A DNA stretch of 64,000 bases, from the NCBI RefSeq assembly GCF_025989145.1, contig NZ_JAPDNQ010000001.1:992001-1056000 (forward strand), written 5' to 3'. The notes beneath the pieces are model-generated. The model was not told the DNA's origin. It saw only the letters and a list, made by a program, of their open reading frames with translations, and ran no database searches. This document shows, piece by piece, positions 36,421 to 44,406 of the stretch. Made by a program: the position numbers and the translations under genes. Within the stretch, counting starts at the first letter, position 1, and every line of letters starts with the position of its first letter. This stretch comes from Microbacterium sp. SSM24. Its GTDB lineage: Bacteria > Actinomycetota > Actinomycetes > Actinomycetales > Microbacteriaceae.

Positions 36421-37182
36421 CTACAGCCAATCCGGGGGGCGCGGCGGTTCTCCCCCCGATGCCGTGGCCACCCCTCGCATCGATCGCCCGATCCCCCAGC
36501 CCACGACATCCGCCGCAGAGCCCACGATGACCAGCGGTTCCGACGCGGCAGCCCCGCCCTCGCTCAGGAGCGAGAAGGTCTCAGCCCGATCCGTCGGTGC
36601 CAGGATGATGTCGGGCGTTGTGGCGGTCCGCTTGCGCGTCCACACCTTGATGAGATCTGCCAGCAGCAGATCGTGCAGGACATCGGGAAAGTCCCGCACG
36701 CTCGCCCCGTTGCGCAGGTCGACCGCGTGGATCCACACCTCGCGGGTGCGCATCCAGACCGTCTCCGTGGCCGGGACGAGGCGTCCCTGCGCCGTGCGCA
36801 CCTGGTGGAGCCACGCGGCTTCCGGAAGGTCGCGCCACTCCACGTCCAGATGCACGGCGGCGTGCGCGGCGAGGTGGCGCAGCGCCTCGACCGGGAGCGT
36901 CGCACCGAAGGCGATCTCCTCGGCACGCTGCGTGTCGGAGCTGTACATAGGGTTCTCCACCCCAGTGCGCGCCCACTCGACGAGGCGTGCGACCGCGCGC
37001 GCGTTGAATCCCACATGAGCCACGAGGTGTCGACGGGTCCACCCCGGAAGGAGGGATGGCTCGTCGAATCGATCGTCAGGGAGTTCGGCGAGCTGACGCG
37101 CCCAGACCGCCTGACCCCGACGCATCAGCAGAAGCGATGCGGCCAGTTGCGGGTCGGTGACGTTGTCCGTGCGGGCGGGCAT
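36421..37182 (-). CDS. Mycothiol-dependent maleylpyruvate isomerase
   Basis: A 253-aa DinB-like protein that turns 3-maleylpyruvate into 3-fumarylpyruvate with mycothiol as cofactor. The zinc ligands line up as His56 (HLVAHVGFN), Glu148 and His152 (TREVWIHAVDL), the same spacing as in the Corynebacterium enzyme. C-terminal MDMPI domain present. 3 bp after the hydrolase gene. Its presence points to an actinobacterium and fixes this as a gentisate pathway. Confidence 0.93.
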   Translation of the reverse strand: MPARTDNVTDPQLAASLLLMRRGQAVWARQLAELPDDRFDEPSLLPGWTRRHLVAHVGFNARAVARLVEWARTGVENPMYSSDTQRAEEIAFGATLPVEALRHLAAHAAVHLDVEWRDLPEAAWLHQVRTAQGRLVPATETVWMRTREVWIHAVDLRNGASVRDFPDVLHDLLLADLIKVWTRKRTATTPDIILAPTDRAETFSLLSEGGAAASEPLVIVGSAADVVGWGIGRSMRGVATASGGEPPRPPDWL

Positions 37183-37185
37183 GGC

Positions 37186-38022
37186 TCACGAGCTCGCGAT
37201 CACTCGGTTCCGCAAGGTCCCGATACCCTCGACCGCGGTGACGAGGGTCGAGCCGGGCCGAAGGTATCGCGGGGGCTTCCGGGCGTGTCCGACGCCTCCC
37301 GGCGTGCCCGTCGCGATCACGTCGCCCGGCTGCAGCGTGAAGATCTGGGAGATGTAGGAGATGAGCGCGGCGGGCCCGAAGACGAGGTCGTCGGTGGGAG
37401 TCTTCTGCACCACTTCGCCGTCGACCTCCGCGCTCAGGATCCCGCCCGGCTCGAACTCGTCAGGAGTGACGAGGACGGGGCCGAAAGGTGCGGTGGCTTC
37501 GAAGGTCTTGCCCTGGAACCACTCCGGGGTTCGGTACTGATAGTCGCGCATCGTGACGTCGTTCATGATCGAGAAGCCCGCGATCGACGCCGCCGCCTCG
37601 CTCTCGTCGACGTTGCGCACGGCCCTTCCGACGACGACGGCGAGTTCGGCCTCCCAGTCGACGGCGTCGGCGGCGTGAGACGGCAGCATGAGATCGTCAT
37701 AGGGGCCGATGAGCGCCTCGGGGTACTTCGCGAACAGCGTGGGGAACTCGGGGAGCTCCCGGCCCATCTCGAGGATGTGATTGCGATAGTTCAGCCCGAC
37801 GCAGACGATCTTGCCGGGCTGGGGGATCACCGGGGCCCATGCCGCGCGCGCGAGAGTCTCAGCGTCGTGGACGCGGCCTGATGCCGACGCAGCCACGTCC
37901 GTCCAGTCGGGGCGCTGCAGCAGCGCTCCGACGTCCGCGACTCCGTCGATCTCGACGGCTGTATCGTCATCCAGTCGGACCGCGACGGTCGCGCCGTCCA
38001 CTCGGAGTGTTGCCAGGCGCAT
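37186..38022 (-). CDS. Fumarylpyruvate hydrolase (FAH family)
   Basis: A 278-aa fumarylacetoacetate-hydrolase-family enzyme splitting 3-fumarylpyruvate into fumarate and pyruvate. VGLNYRNH, the metal-binding DWEAELAVVVGR and GKTFEATAPFGPVLV, and the C-terminal TGTPGGVGHARKPPRYL are diagnostic. ATG 38022 shares one base with the dioxygenase stop (TGATG). Mg/Mn-dependent, cytosolic. Confidence 0.92.
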   Translation of the reverse strand: MRLATLRVDGATVAVRLDDDTAVEIDGVADVGALLQRPDWTDVAASASGRVHDAETLARAAWAPVIPQPGKIVCVGLNYRNHILEMGRELPEFPTLFAKYPEALIGPYDDLMLPSHAADAVDWEAELAVVVGRAVRNVDESEAAASIAGFSIMNDVTMRDYQYRTPEWFQGKTFEATAPFGPVLVTPDEFEPGGILSAEVDGEVVQKTPTDDLVFGPAALISYISQIFTLQPGDVIATGTPGGVGHARKPPRYLRPGSTLVTAVEGIGTLRNRVIASS

Positions 38023-39104
38023 CAGATCTCGTCCTTACTCGGGATGTACACCCGGGAGAAACCCAGGCGGTCGATGATGGGGCCATCGTTGAAGCGGAAG
38101 AGGTCGAACTCGGTCTCGGCACGAAGCGACCAGGGAACCCAGCTGGGCACGACGAAGAGATCGCCCTTCTCGAGCCGGTGCTCGACATCGCCGAGTATCA
38201 CCGATCCCCGCCCGTCGAACACCTGCCACACCGAAGATCCGACTTCGTGGCGAAGCGGCGTCTCGGATCCCTCGCGAACTCGGTGGAACTCGCACCGGAT
38301 GGTCGGCATCACATCGCCACCGGTCGTCGGGTTCACAAACCGGATCGCTGCGTGCCCCTGGTCGACGGTCGCCGGATACCCTTCATCCTCGAGCTTCAAC
38401 TGCTCGCGGAGCGCCGCATCCGTATACTCCCACCGGTACGCGGCAAGCGGTGAGCTGGTCTTGTCGTCGAGCACCGACAGCGGACGCAGGCCAGGATGAG
38501 CCCAGAGTCGCTCGGATCGCGAGATCTCCGGCGAGGCCTCGTCGGTCACCCGCTCGGCGCCGAACTCGAAGAATCCGACGTCGGTGTAGCTGGAGAACGG
38601 GATGTCGAGGCCGTCGATCCACGCCATGGGTTCGGCGGTGTCGTTGTGGTGACCGTGGAAGTGCCAGCCGGGCGTGAGCAGCAGGTCACCGCGGCTCATC
38701 CGCACCGGATCACCGTTGACCACGGTCCACACGCCCTCGCCCTCGACCACGAAGCGGAACGCATTCTGACTGTGGCGGTGCTCGGGGGCGGTCTCGAATC
38801 CGCCCAGGTACTGGATCGCGCACCACAGCGTGGGAGTCGCGTAGGCGGTGCCGGGCAGGCCGGGGTTGACCAGCCCGATCGCGCGCCGCTCGCCACCACG
38901 GCCCACGGGCACCAACTCGCCGGAACGCTCGGCGATGTCGAAGAGGGTCTTCCATCTCCAGACATGAGGTCGCGCCACCGGAGCAGGGGTGAAGGGCATG
39001 AGGTCGTCCCTCTGCGTCCACAGCGGCGCGAGGCCGTTCGCGTCGAAGTCCCGGTAGAGCTGTTCGAGTTCGGGGGTGTCGGCTGCGCCGTCCATCTGCT
39101 GCAC
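38022..39104 (-). CDS. sdgD: Gentisate 1,2-dioxygenase
   Basis: A 360-aa bicupin Fe(II) dioxygenase opening gentisate to maleylpyruvate. The N-terminal cupin has the ligands His109 and His111 (APEHRHSQNAF) and the HFHGHHND cluster at 148-155; a second, degenerate cupin follows. The start is GTG at 39104 with AGAGGAA 9 bases upstream; an ATG at 39095 would be too far from it. Equivalent to sdgD of Streptomyces sp. WA46. It follows a hairpin, so it may have its own promoter. Confidence 0.94.
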   Translation of the reverse strand: MQQMDGAADTPELEQLYRDFDANGLAPLWTQRDDLMPFTPAPVARPHVWRWKTLFDIAERSGELVPVGRGGERRAIGLVNPGLPGTAYATPTLWCAIQYLGGFETAPEHRHSQNAFRFVVEGEGVWTVVNGDPVRMSRGDLLLTPGWHFHGHHNDTAEPMAWIDGLDIPFSSYTDVGFFEFGAERVTDEASPEISRSERLWAHPGLRPLSVLDDKTSSPLAAYRWEYTDAALREQLKLEDEGYPATVDQGHAAIRFVNPTTGGDVMPTIRCEFHRVREGSETPLRHEVGSSVWQVFDGRGSVILGDVEHRLEKGDLFVVPSWVPWSLRAETEFDLFRFNDGPIIDRLGFSRVYIPSKDEI

Positions 39105-39156
39105 GGGTGGTTCCTCTCTGCTGTACGCGGCCCCCGCGGGGGTCCGGACATGGTGC

Positions 39157-39193
39157 GGGCGGGATCCGACGTGCTCGACGCCGGATCCCGCCC
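39157..39193 (-). terminator. Hairpin between alcohol dehydrogenase and gentisate dioxygenase genes
   Basis: Perfect 12-bp stem GGGCGGGATCCG (39157-39168) and CGGATCCCGCCC (39182-39193), 13-base loop, starting 9 bp after the alcohol dehydrogenase stop. No T run. Probably ends or attenuates the alcohol/aldehyde dehydrogenase transcript. Confidence 0.6.
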
Positions 39194-39201
39194 GGGTCTT
39201 G

Positions 39202-40308
39202 CTAGAAGACGACGACCGGCTTCACCGTCGTCCCGGCCGCCGAATCCGCGAATCCCTGATTGATGTCGGCGAGATCGTAGTTGCGCATCAGCTTGTCCAT
39301 CGGGAAGCGGCCGTCGCGCCACAGCTCAATGAGCTTCGGGATGAACACCTGCGGGACCGAGCTACCCTGGATGATCGTCTTGAACGTCCAGCCCTTCACC
39401 AGGGACAACCCGATCTCGAAGGTGGCCTCGGTACCCGGAGCAGCCGCTCCGACGAGGGCGAGGGTTCCACGGAGGCCGAGGCCGTCGGCGGCCTTCCGCA
39501 GCAGCTCGGGTCGCGCCGTCGTGTCAAGGACGTAATCCGCACCCGCGTCACCGGTGAGACGCATGATCTCCTCGGTGAGGTCGTTCTCCCGCGTGTTGAT
39601 GGTGTCGGTCGCCCCGATCTCCTTCGCGAGAGCGAGTCGGTCGTCATGGATGTCGACCGCGATGATGCGACTGCACCCGGCGACCTTGCCCGCCATGATC
39701 GCCCCTGCGCCAACGGCACCCGTGCCGATGACGACCAGCGTGCTGTTGAGGGCGGGCTTCAGCTCGTTCAAGATCGATCCGGCGCCGGTCTGGATGCCGC
39801 ACCCCAGCGGAGCGACGATCTCGAGCGGCACATCCGCGTCGATGCGCACAACGCTCTCCTCGACCACATTCGCGTAGGTCGCGAACGAGGACTGGCCGAA
39901 GAAGTGGGACGAGATGACTTCACCGTCGCGGCTCAGCGCGGTGGTGCCGTCGGCTCGTCGACCGGCGAAATCAGCGGCGAAGAGGTTCTCGCAGTAGGCC
40001 ATCTGACCCGACCGGCACCGCGAGCAGTAGCCGCAGTACGCGGCAGCCAGAAGCACATGGTCTCCGGGCTGCACGGTGCGCACGGAACTCCCGACCTTCT
40101 CCACGACGCCGGCGCCCTCGTGGCCGAGCACGGCCGGAAGCGGCGTGGGGTAGACCTGATCGCGCACGATCGCGTCGGTGTGGCACACACCGGTCGCGAC
40201 CATGCGCACCAGGACTTCGTTCGGTCGCAGGTCGTCGAGCTCGAGCTGCTCGATCACGAGGTCGGCCCCCGCTTCGCGCGCAACGGCGGCCGTCACAGTC
40301 ATACTCAT
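39202..40308 (-). CDS. Zinc-dependent aryl-alcohol dehydrogenase (copy 1)
   Basis: A 368-aa medium-chain dehydrogenase of the benzyl alcohol dehydrogenase group. Catalytic zinc ligands Cys42 (GVCHTDA) and His63 (GHEGAG), Cys near 173 (LGCGIQTG); structural zinc Cys92, 95, 98, 106. NAD site GTGAVG. Very similar along its whole length to the enzyme at 49105-50205. Directly follows the aldehyde dehydrogenase gene; expected to oxidise benzyl-type alcohols, here plausibly salicyl alcohol. Confidence 0.9.
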   Translation of the reverse strand: MSMTVTAAVAREAGADLVIEQLELDDLRPNEVLVRMVATGVCHTDAIVRDQVYPTPLPAVLGHEGAGVVEKVGSSVRTVQPGDHVLLAAAYCGYCSRCRSGQMAYCENLFAADFAGRRADGTTALSRDGEVISSHFFGQSSFATYANVVEESVVRIDADVPLEIVAPLGCGIQTGAGSILNELKPALNSTLVVIGTGAVGAGAIMAGKVAGCSRIIAVDIHDDRLALAKEIGATDTINTRENDLTEEIMRLTGDAGADYVLDTTARPELLRKAADGLGLRGTLALVGAAAPGTEATFEIGLSLVKGWTFKTIIQGSSVPQVFIPKLIELWRDGRFPMDKLMRNYDLADINQGFADSAAGTTVKPVVVF

Positions 40309-40340
40309 CAGACTTCACTGTCTCCTGTCGAAAGGCGGGT

Positions 40341-41792
40341 TCAGAACGGGTACTGCTGGTCGGACGGCTCGATCGTGATCCACTTGAGCTCGGTGAACTC
40401 ATTGATCACCGCACGACCGTCGAAACGCCCGTAGCCGCTCGCCTTCGTCCCGCCGTACGGAGCCTGGGCCTCGTTCTGGACAGTGGATCCATTGACGTGG
40501 ACGTGACCAGCCTGGATGCGGTTCGCCACCGCGAGCGCGCGGCTGACGTCGCGTCCGAACACAGCAGCGGCGAGACCGTACTCGGTGTCGTTCGCGACCT
40601 GAACCGCCTCTTCGACGCCGGAGACGCGGACGACGGTGGTGATCGGGCCGAACGTCTCCTGGTCGTAGATCGCCATGTCGGGCTTGACGTTGTCGACGAT
40701 CGTTGCCGGCATCGACGCGCCGTCGGCACGGCCTCCGACCGTCACATCGGCACCCTTCGCGAGGGCATCGTCGATGAGCCCGTTGATGCGACTCCCCGAC
40801 TCGGGGCGCACCATGGGACCGACCACGACGTTCGGGTCGGCGAGCGGGTCTCCGCTGATCAATTCACGCGTTCGGGCGGTGAACTTCTCGACGAACTCGT
40901 CCGCGACCTTCTCATCGACGACGAACCGCTCGGTCGACATGCAGATCTGGCCCTGGTACATGAACGAACCGAAGACCGCCGCGTTCACAGCGCCGTCGAT
41001 GTCGGCGTCGTCGAGCACGACAAGGGGCGCCTTGCCGCCCAGCTCGAGCAGCGCCGGCTTGAGGTGTCGTGCTGCCTTCTGCGCGATGATCCGGCCGACC
41101 GGCGTGGAACCGGTGAAGTTCACACGGCGCACGGCCGGGTGGGCGATAATGGCGTCCACGACGCGGTCGGCGTCGTCGGGGCTGCTCGTGAGGAAGTTCA
41201 GCACTCCGGCGGGCACTCCGGCCTCGTGCAGCACCTCCGCGATGATCGCGTGAGTGCGCGGGCTGGTCTCGGACGCGCGGAAGACCACCGTGTTGCCGCA
41301 CACGATGGGATACGCGATCGCTCGCGCGGCGAGCACTCCGGGACCGTTCCACGGCGCCATGCTGAAGATCACGCCCACGGGCTGACGAACGGTCATCGAC
41401 AGCGTGCCCGGCTTGTCGGTGGGCAGCGTCTCGCCCTGGATCTGCGTGGCGATACCGGCGGCTTCGCGGAAGAGCTGCGCGGTCAGGAAGACGTTGAAGC
41501 CCGCCCACAGCTGTGCCGCTCCCACCTCGGACATCATCGTCTGGATGAACTCGCCCGCGCGTGCCTCGATGATGTCCGCGGCCTTGAGCATGATCGTTCG
41601 GCGCTCGGTCGGTCCGCTTTGGGACCACGACTCGAACGCCTTGGACGCCGACTCGACGGCATCGATCGCGTCGTCGACGTCTGCCGCCGCTCCCTCGGTG
41701 ACAACGTCTCCCGTGAGCGGGTTCGTCCGCGAGAAAGTGCGGCCCTCCCGTGCTCCACGCGCTTCGTTGTCGATGATCAGTTGGGTCTGCAT
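40341..41792 (-). CDS. Aromatic aldehyde dehydrogenase (salicylaldehyde/benzaldehyde type)
   Basis: A 483-aa NAD(P)-dependent aldehyde dehydrogenase. Oxyanion Asn149 (APWNGP), general base Glu250 (LLELGGKAP) and nucleophile Cys284 (GQICMSTERF) are present. At the cofactor position usually Lys (VLKPSE) it has Arg172 (VFRASE). QGQICMSTER is typical of vanillin/salicylaldehyde dehydrogenases. It begins just after the PaaX gene and its operator candidate. Predicted step: salicylaldehyde to salicylate. Confidence 0.88.
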   Translation of the reverse strand: MQTQLIIDNEARGAREGRTFSRTNPLTGDVVTEGAAADVDDAIDAVESASKAFESWSQSGPTERRTIMLKAADIIEARAGEFIQTMMSEVGAAQLWAGFNVFLTAQLFREAAGIATQIQGETLPTDKPGTLSMTVRQPVGVIFSMAPWNGPGVLAARAIAYPIVCGNTVVFRASETSPRTHAIIAEVLHEAGVPAGVLNFLTSSPDDADRVVDAIIAHPAVRRVNFTGSTPVGRIIAQKAARHLKPALLELGGKAPLVVLDDADIDGAVNAAVFGSFMYQGQICMSTERFVVDEKVADEFVEKFTARTRELISGDPLADPNVVVGPMVRPESGSRINGLIDDALAKGADVTVGGRADGASMPATIVDNVKPDMAIYDQETFGPITTVVRVSGVEEAVQVANDTEYGLAAAVFGRDVSRALAVANRIQAGHVHVNGSTVQNEAQAPYGGTKASGYGRFDGRAVINEFTELKWITIEPSDQQYPF

Positions 41793-41849
41793 CGGGTGTC
41801 CCTTCGTCTTCTTTGACAGGAGATCGTCGTCGCCGTCGGGCGGCTCCGG

Positions 41850-41887
41850 TGTAACGATAACACGTTGATGCGAGAAAGTGTGTTACA
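41850..41887. promoter_or_regulatory. Inverted repeat before the aldehyde dehydrogenase gene (PaaX operator candidate)
   Basis: TGTAAC (41850-41855) with GTTACA (41882-41887), and nested inside them TAACAC (41858-41863) with GTGTTA (41880-41885). The arms are about three helical turns apart. The right arm overlaps the stop of the PaaX gene. Would control the minus-strand aldehyde/alcohol dehydrogenase operon starting at 41792. Confidence 0.5.
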
Positions 41888-42710
41888 TGTTTTGAGTGCG
41901 CAGTTCGGTGGTTTCCACGGCCATCCCGACGACCTCGCTCACGTAGGCCACGGCCGCCCCGGCGAGGGCTCGATGGACCGCGAGGAACAGGTCGTGCGCC
42001 TCTGCACCCGACCATCCGTCCGGGCGCAGCGCGACCGGCAGAGACGGATCGCGAAACGGGAAGTGCCGGTACGTGCTGACGATCTCGGTGCGCACGGCGA
42101 GCGCTGACGGCCCCTCCAGGGTCGGAGCAGACTGCAGGAGGTCGCGGTGCCCTTCGATGAACTCCCGGTAGTCGGTCTCGAGCAGCGAGAGGTCCCAGCA
42201 CCGTGCGACGAGCGCGCGGTCACGGGCAGGGTCGTCGGTGCGGCTGGCCAGCACGTCGATCGTGGCCGTGGCGAACTCGGCCTGCAGCTTGAGGGCATCC
42301 GCCTTCGCGTTTCGGGGCGACAGCCATGTGGAAGGAGTCAGAGGGCCGAAGCCGAGCCACGCCAGCTGCTTCTTCACCTGCTCCCTCACCGTGCGGTCCG
42401 ACTCGGGCGTCTGGAACACGACCTGGGTCCACCAGCCGTCCCAGTCCTCCTCGTACTCGGCGAAGATACGGGACCTGCCTTCGTCCAGAATCTCGAGCAG
42501 GTGATCGCTCAGCCGGTAGATCGTCTCACGTCCGACCTTTCGCGTTGTGAACCATCCCTCCTGCTTGAGGCGGGAGAGGGTCATCCGTGTCGCTGCCGGC
42601 TCCACGCCGAGCACGCCGAGCAGGGTGACCAGATCTCCGGCCTTGACTTCGGAATCGACGTATCTCAGATAGTCCCCGAAGATGTCGAGGATCAGCGCGC
42701 GCGGTTTCAT
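41883..42710 (-). CDS. PaaX-family transcriptional repressor
   Basis: A 275-aa PaaX-like regulator: MKPRALILDIFGDYLR start, winged helix VEPAATRMTLSRLKQEGWF, then RETIYRLS and the central and C-terminal PaaX domains (DWDGWWTQVVF). ATG 42710 has GGAGG 9 bases upstream; ATG codons at 42716 and 42743 are less well spaced. Known PaaX proteins respond to an aryl-CoA (phenylacetyl-CoA), so salicylyl-CoA or gentisyl-CoA is the likely signal here (inference). Confidence 0.9.
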   Translation of the reverse strand: MKPRALILDIFGDYLRYVDSEVKAGDLVTLLGVLGVEPAATRMTLSRLKQEGWFTTRKVGRETIYRLSDHLLEILDEGRSRIFAEYEEDWDGWWTQVVFQTPESDRTVREQVKKQLAWLGFGPLTPSTWLSPRNAKADALKLQAEFATATIDVLASRTDDPARDRALVARCWDLSLLETDYREFIEGHRDLLQSAPTLEGPSALAVRTEIVSTYRHFPFRDPSLPVALRPDGWSGAEAHDLFLAVHRALAGAAVAYVSEVVGMAVETTELRTQNM

Positions 42711-42756
42711 CAGCATTGCCCTCCTTGGTGACGGCGTGCCCATCGTAGGCCGCCGC

Positions 42757-44406
42757 TCACCCGATCGCCGTGAGCTTCTCCGCGATCACCTCGCGCAGCG
42801 CGCGCTTGTCGATCTTCCCCACCTTGGTCAGCGGGAGCGAGGAGACGACCTCGAGTCGCTCAGGCAGCTTGAACGCGGCGAGACCCTGCGACGTCATGAA
42901 CTCGCGGAGGTTCTCGAGGCTCAGCTCCTCGGACGAGAGGAGCGTGACGAAGAGGCAGAGTCGCTCGCCCAGCACCGGGTCGGGCATGCTCACGGCCGCG
43001 GCGAGATCCACGGACGGCAGCCGATACACGATGTTCTCAACCTCCTCAGCGGAGATCTTCTCGCCGCCGCGGTTGATGATGTCCTTGTCGCGGCCGTGCA
43101 CCACGAGGTTGCCGTCCGGACGTCGCACGACGATGTCGCCTGAGCTGTACCACCCGTCGACGAACGCCCTGGCGTTGTGCTCGGCCGCCCGGAAGTAGCC
43201 TCGCGGCGTGTACGGCCCACGCGTCAGGATGGAACCGCGCGTGCCATCGGGCACATCCCGCCCGGACGAGTCGACGACGCGGATCTCGTCCTCGTCCGAG
43301 ACGGGCCTGCCCTGCGTGGTGACGATGACGTCTTCGGGATCGTCCAGTCTGGTCATGTTGATGAGACCCTCAGCCATCCCGAACACCTGCTGCAGGGTGG
43401 CCCCGAGCTCGGGCTTGACGCGAGCGGCGAGTTCGTCAGGCATCCGCGAGCCTCCCACCTGAAGCACTTGGAGGCTCGCGGGCGCAGCGCCACCACGCTC
43501 GCGCTGGTATTCGATCCACCTCTGCGCGACGGCGGGAACGGCAGCCGCGAGGGTCACACCCTCTTGTTCGATCGCCTCGAAGGCGCGAGTGGGCTCAGGG
43601 CTGGGGAGCATCACGCTCGTCCCGCCTGCGAAGAGGGCCCCCAGCACGCCCGGACAGGCGAGCGGGAAGTTGTGGCTCGCAGGCAGCGTTCCGAGGTACA
43701 CGGTCTTCTCGTCGACGCCGGTCACCCGGGATGTGGCGCGGACGTTGTACGCGTAGTCGTTGTGAGTGCGGACGATGAGCTTGGGAAGGCCTGTGGTGCC
43801 GCCCGAGAGCAGGAAGCACGCGGGCGAATCGGGATCCGGCCGCCGGTCATCCATGCGCGCGCGCACCCCGTCGTCACCCTCGGTGCGCAGCAGATGCCGC
43901 AGGTCGAGGGCGTCGCCTCGCGGTGGGCCGTCGACGAGGATCATTCGGACCGACGGCGTCTGCTGCGCGATCTGCTCCGCAAGCGACTGATGATCGAAGT
44001 CCTTGATCACCGACGGCACCACGAGCGCCACCGCATCCGAGTGCCCGGCGAGATAGGTGAGCTCGTGGGATCTGTGTGCGGGCAGCGCCATCACGGGCAC
44101 GATGCCCGCCCGGAAGCACGCGAGGGTGAAGACGATGAACGGCCAGTCATTCGCCAGTTGGACGAGGACCCGATCGCCGGGTTCGATGCCGAGCGAGAGG
44201 AGACGCTCCGCCCCCTCGTCCATGCGCGCGATCAGGTCGGCGTACGTGAGGCGCGTGTCCCCGCTCACGACGGCGACCTTCTCGGGGCGCGCGTCCGCTG
44301 CGTCCAGCACGTATTCGCCGAGGGGCCGTCCCTCCCAGATGCCGAGCGCGCGGTAGCGCGCGACGTCCAGCGGTGGCCACGGCGTGATATCCGATGTCTC
44401 AGTCAC
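42757..44406 (-). CDS. sdgA: Salicylyl-CoA ligase / aryl-AMP ligase (EntE/DhbE-like)
   Basis: A 549-aa ANL-family adenylating enzyme. Core motifs: LLSGGTTGLPK (phosphate loop), GMAEG, GWYSSGDIV and the C-terminal hinge KDIINRGGEKISAEEVE. Like DhbE it prefers hydroxybenzoates. In Streptomyces sp. WA46, SdgA looks like an AMP ligase yet makes salicylyl-CoA from salicylate, ATP and CoA; the gene context here is the same. Overlaps the preceding synthetase gene by 8 bp. Confidence 0.88.
   Translation of the reverse strand: MTETSDITPWPPLDVARYRALGIWEGRPLGEYVLDAADARPEKVAVVSGDTRLTYADLIARMDEGAERLLSLGIEPGDRVLVQLANDWPFIVFTLACFRAGIVPVMALPAHRSHELTYLAGHSDAVALVVPSVIKDFDHQSLAEQIAQQTPSVRMILVDGPPRGDALDLRHLLRTEGDDGVRARMDDRRPDPDSPACFLLSGGTTGLPKLIVRTHNDYAYNVRATSRVTGVDEKTVYLGTLPASHNFPLACPGVLGALFAGGTSVMLPSPEPTRAFEAIEQEGVTLAAAVPAVAQRWIEYQRERGGAAPASLQVLQVGGSRMPDELAARVKPELGATLQQVFGMAEGLINMTRLDDPEDVIVTTQGRPVSDEDEIRVVDSSGRDVPDGTRGSILTRGPYTPRGYFRAAEHNARAFVDGWYSSGDIVVRRPDGNLVVHGRDKDIINRGGEKISAEEVENIVYRLPSVDLAAAVSMPDPVLGERLCLFVTLLSSEELSLENLREFMTSQGLAAFKLPERLEVVSSLPLTKVGKIDKRALREVIAEKLTAIG

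Noticed and set aside
35938-37881. A 647-codon open frame on the plus strand
   Set aside because: It lies antisense to the flavin reductase, maleylpyruvate isomerase and fumarylpyruvate hydrolase genes; its product is Arg/His-rich with no family features. Long antisense frames are expected at this GC content.
40912-42201. A 429-codon minus-strand frame across the aldehyde dehydrogenase and PaaX genes
   Set aside because: It crosses two well-supported genes in another frame and its translation is low-complexity.
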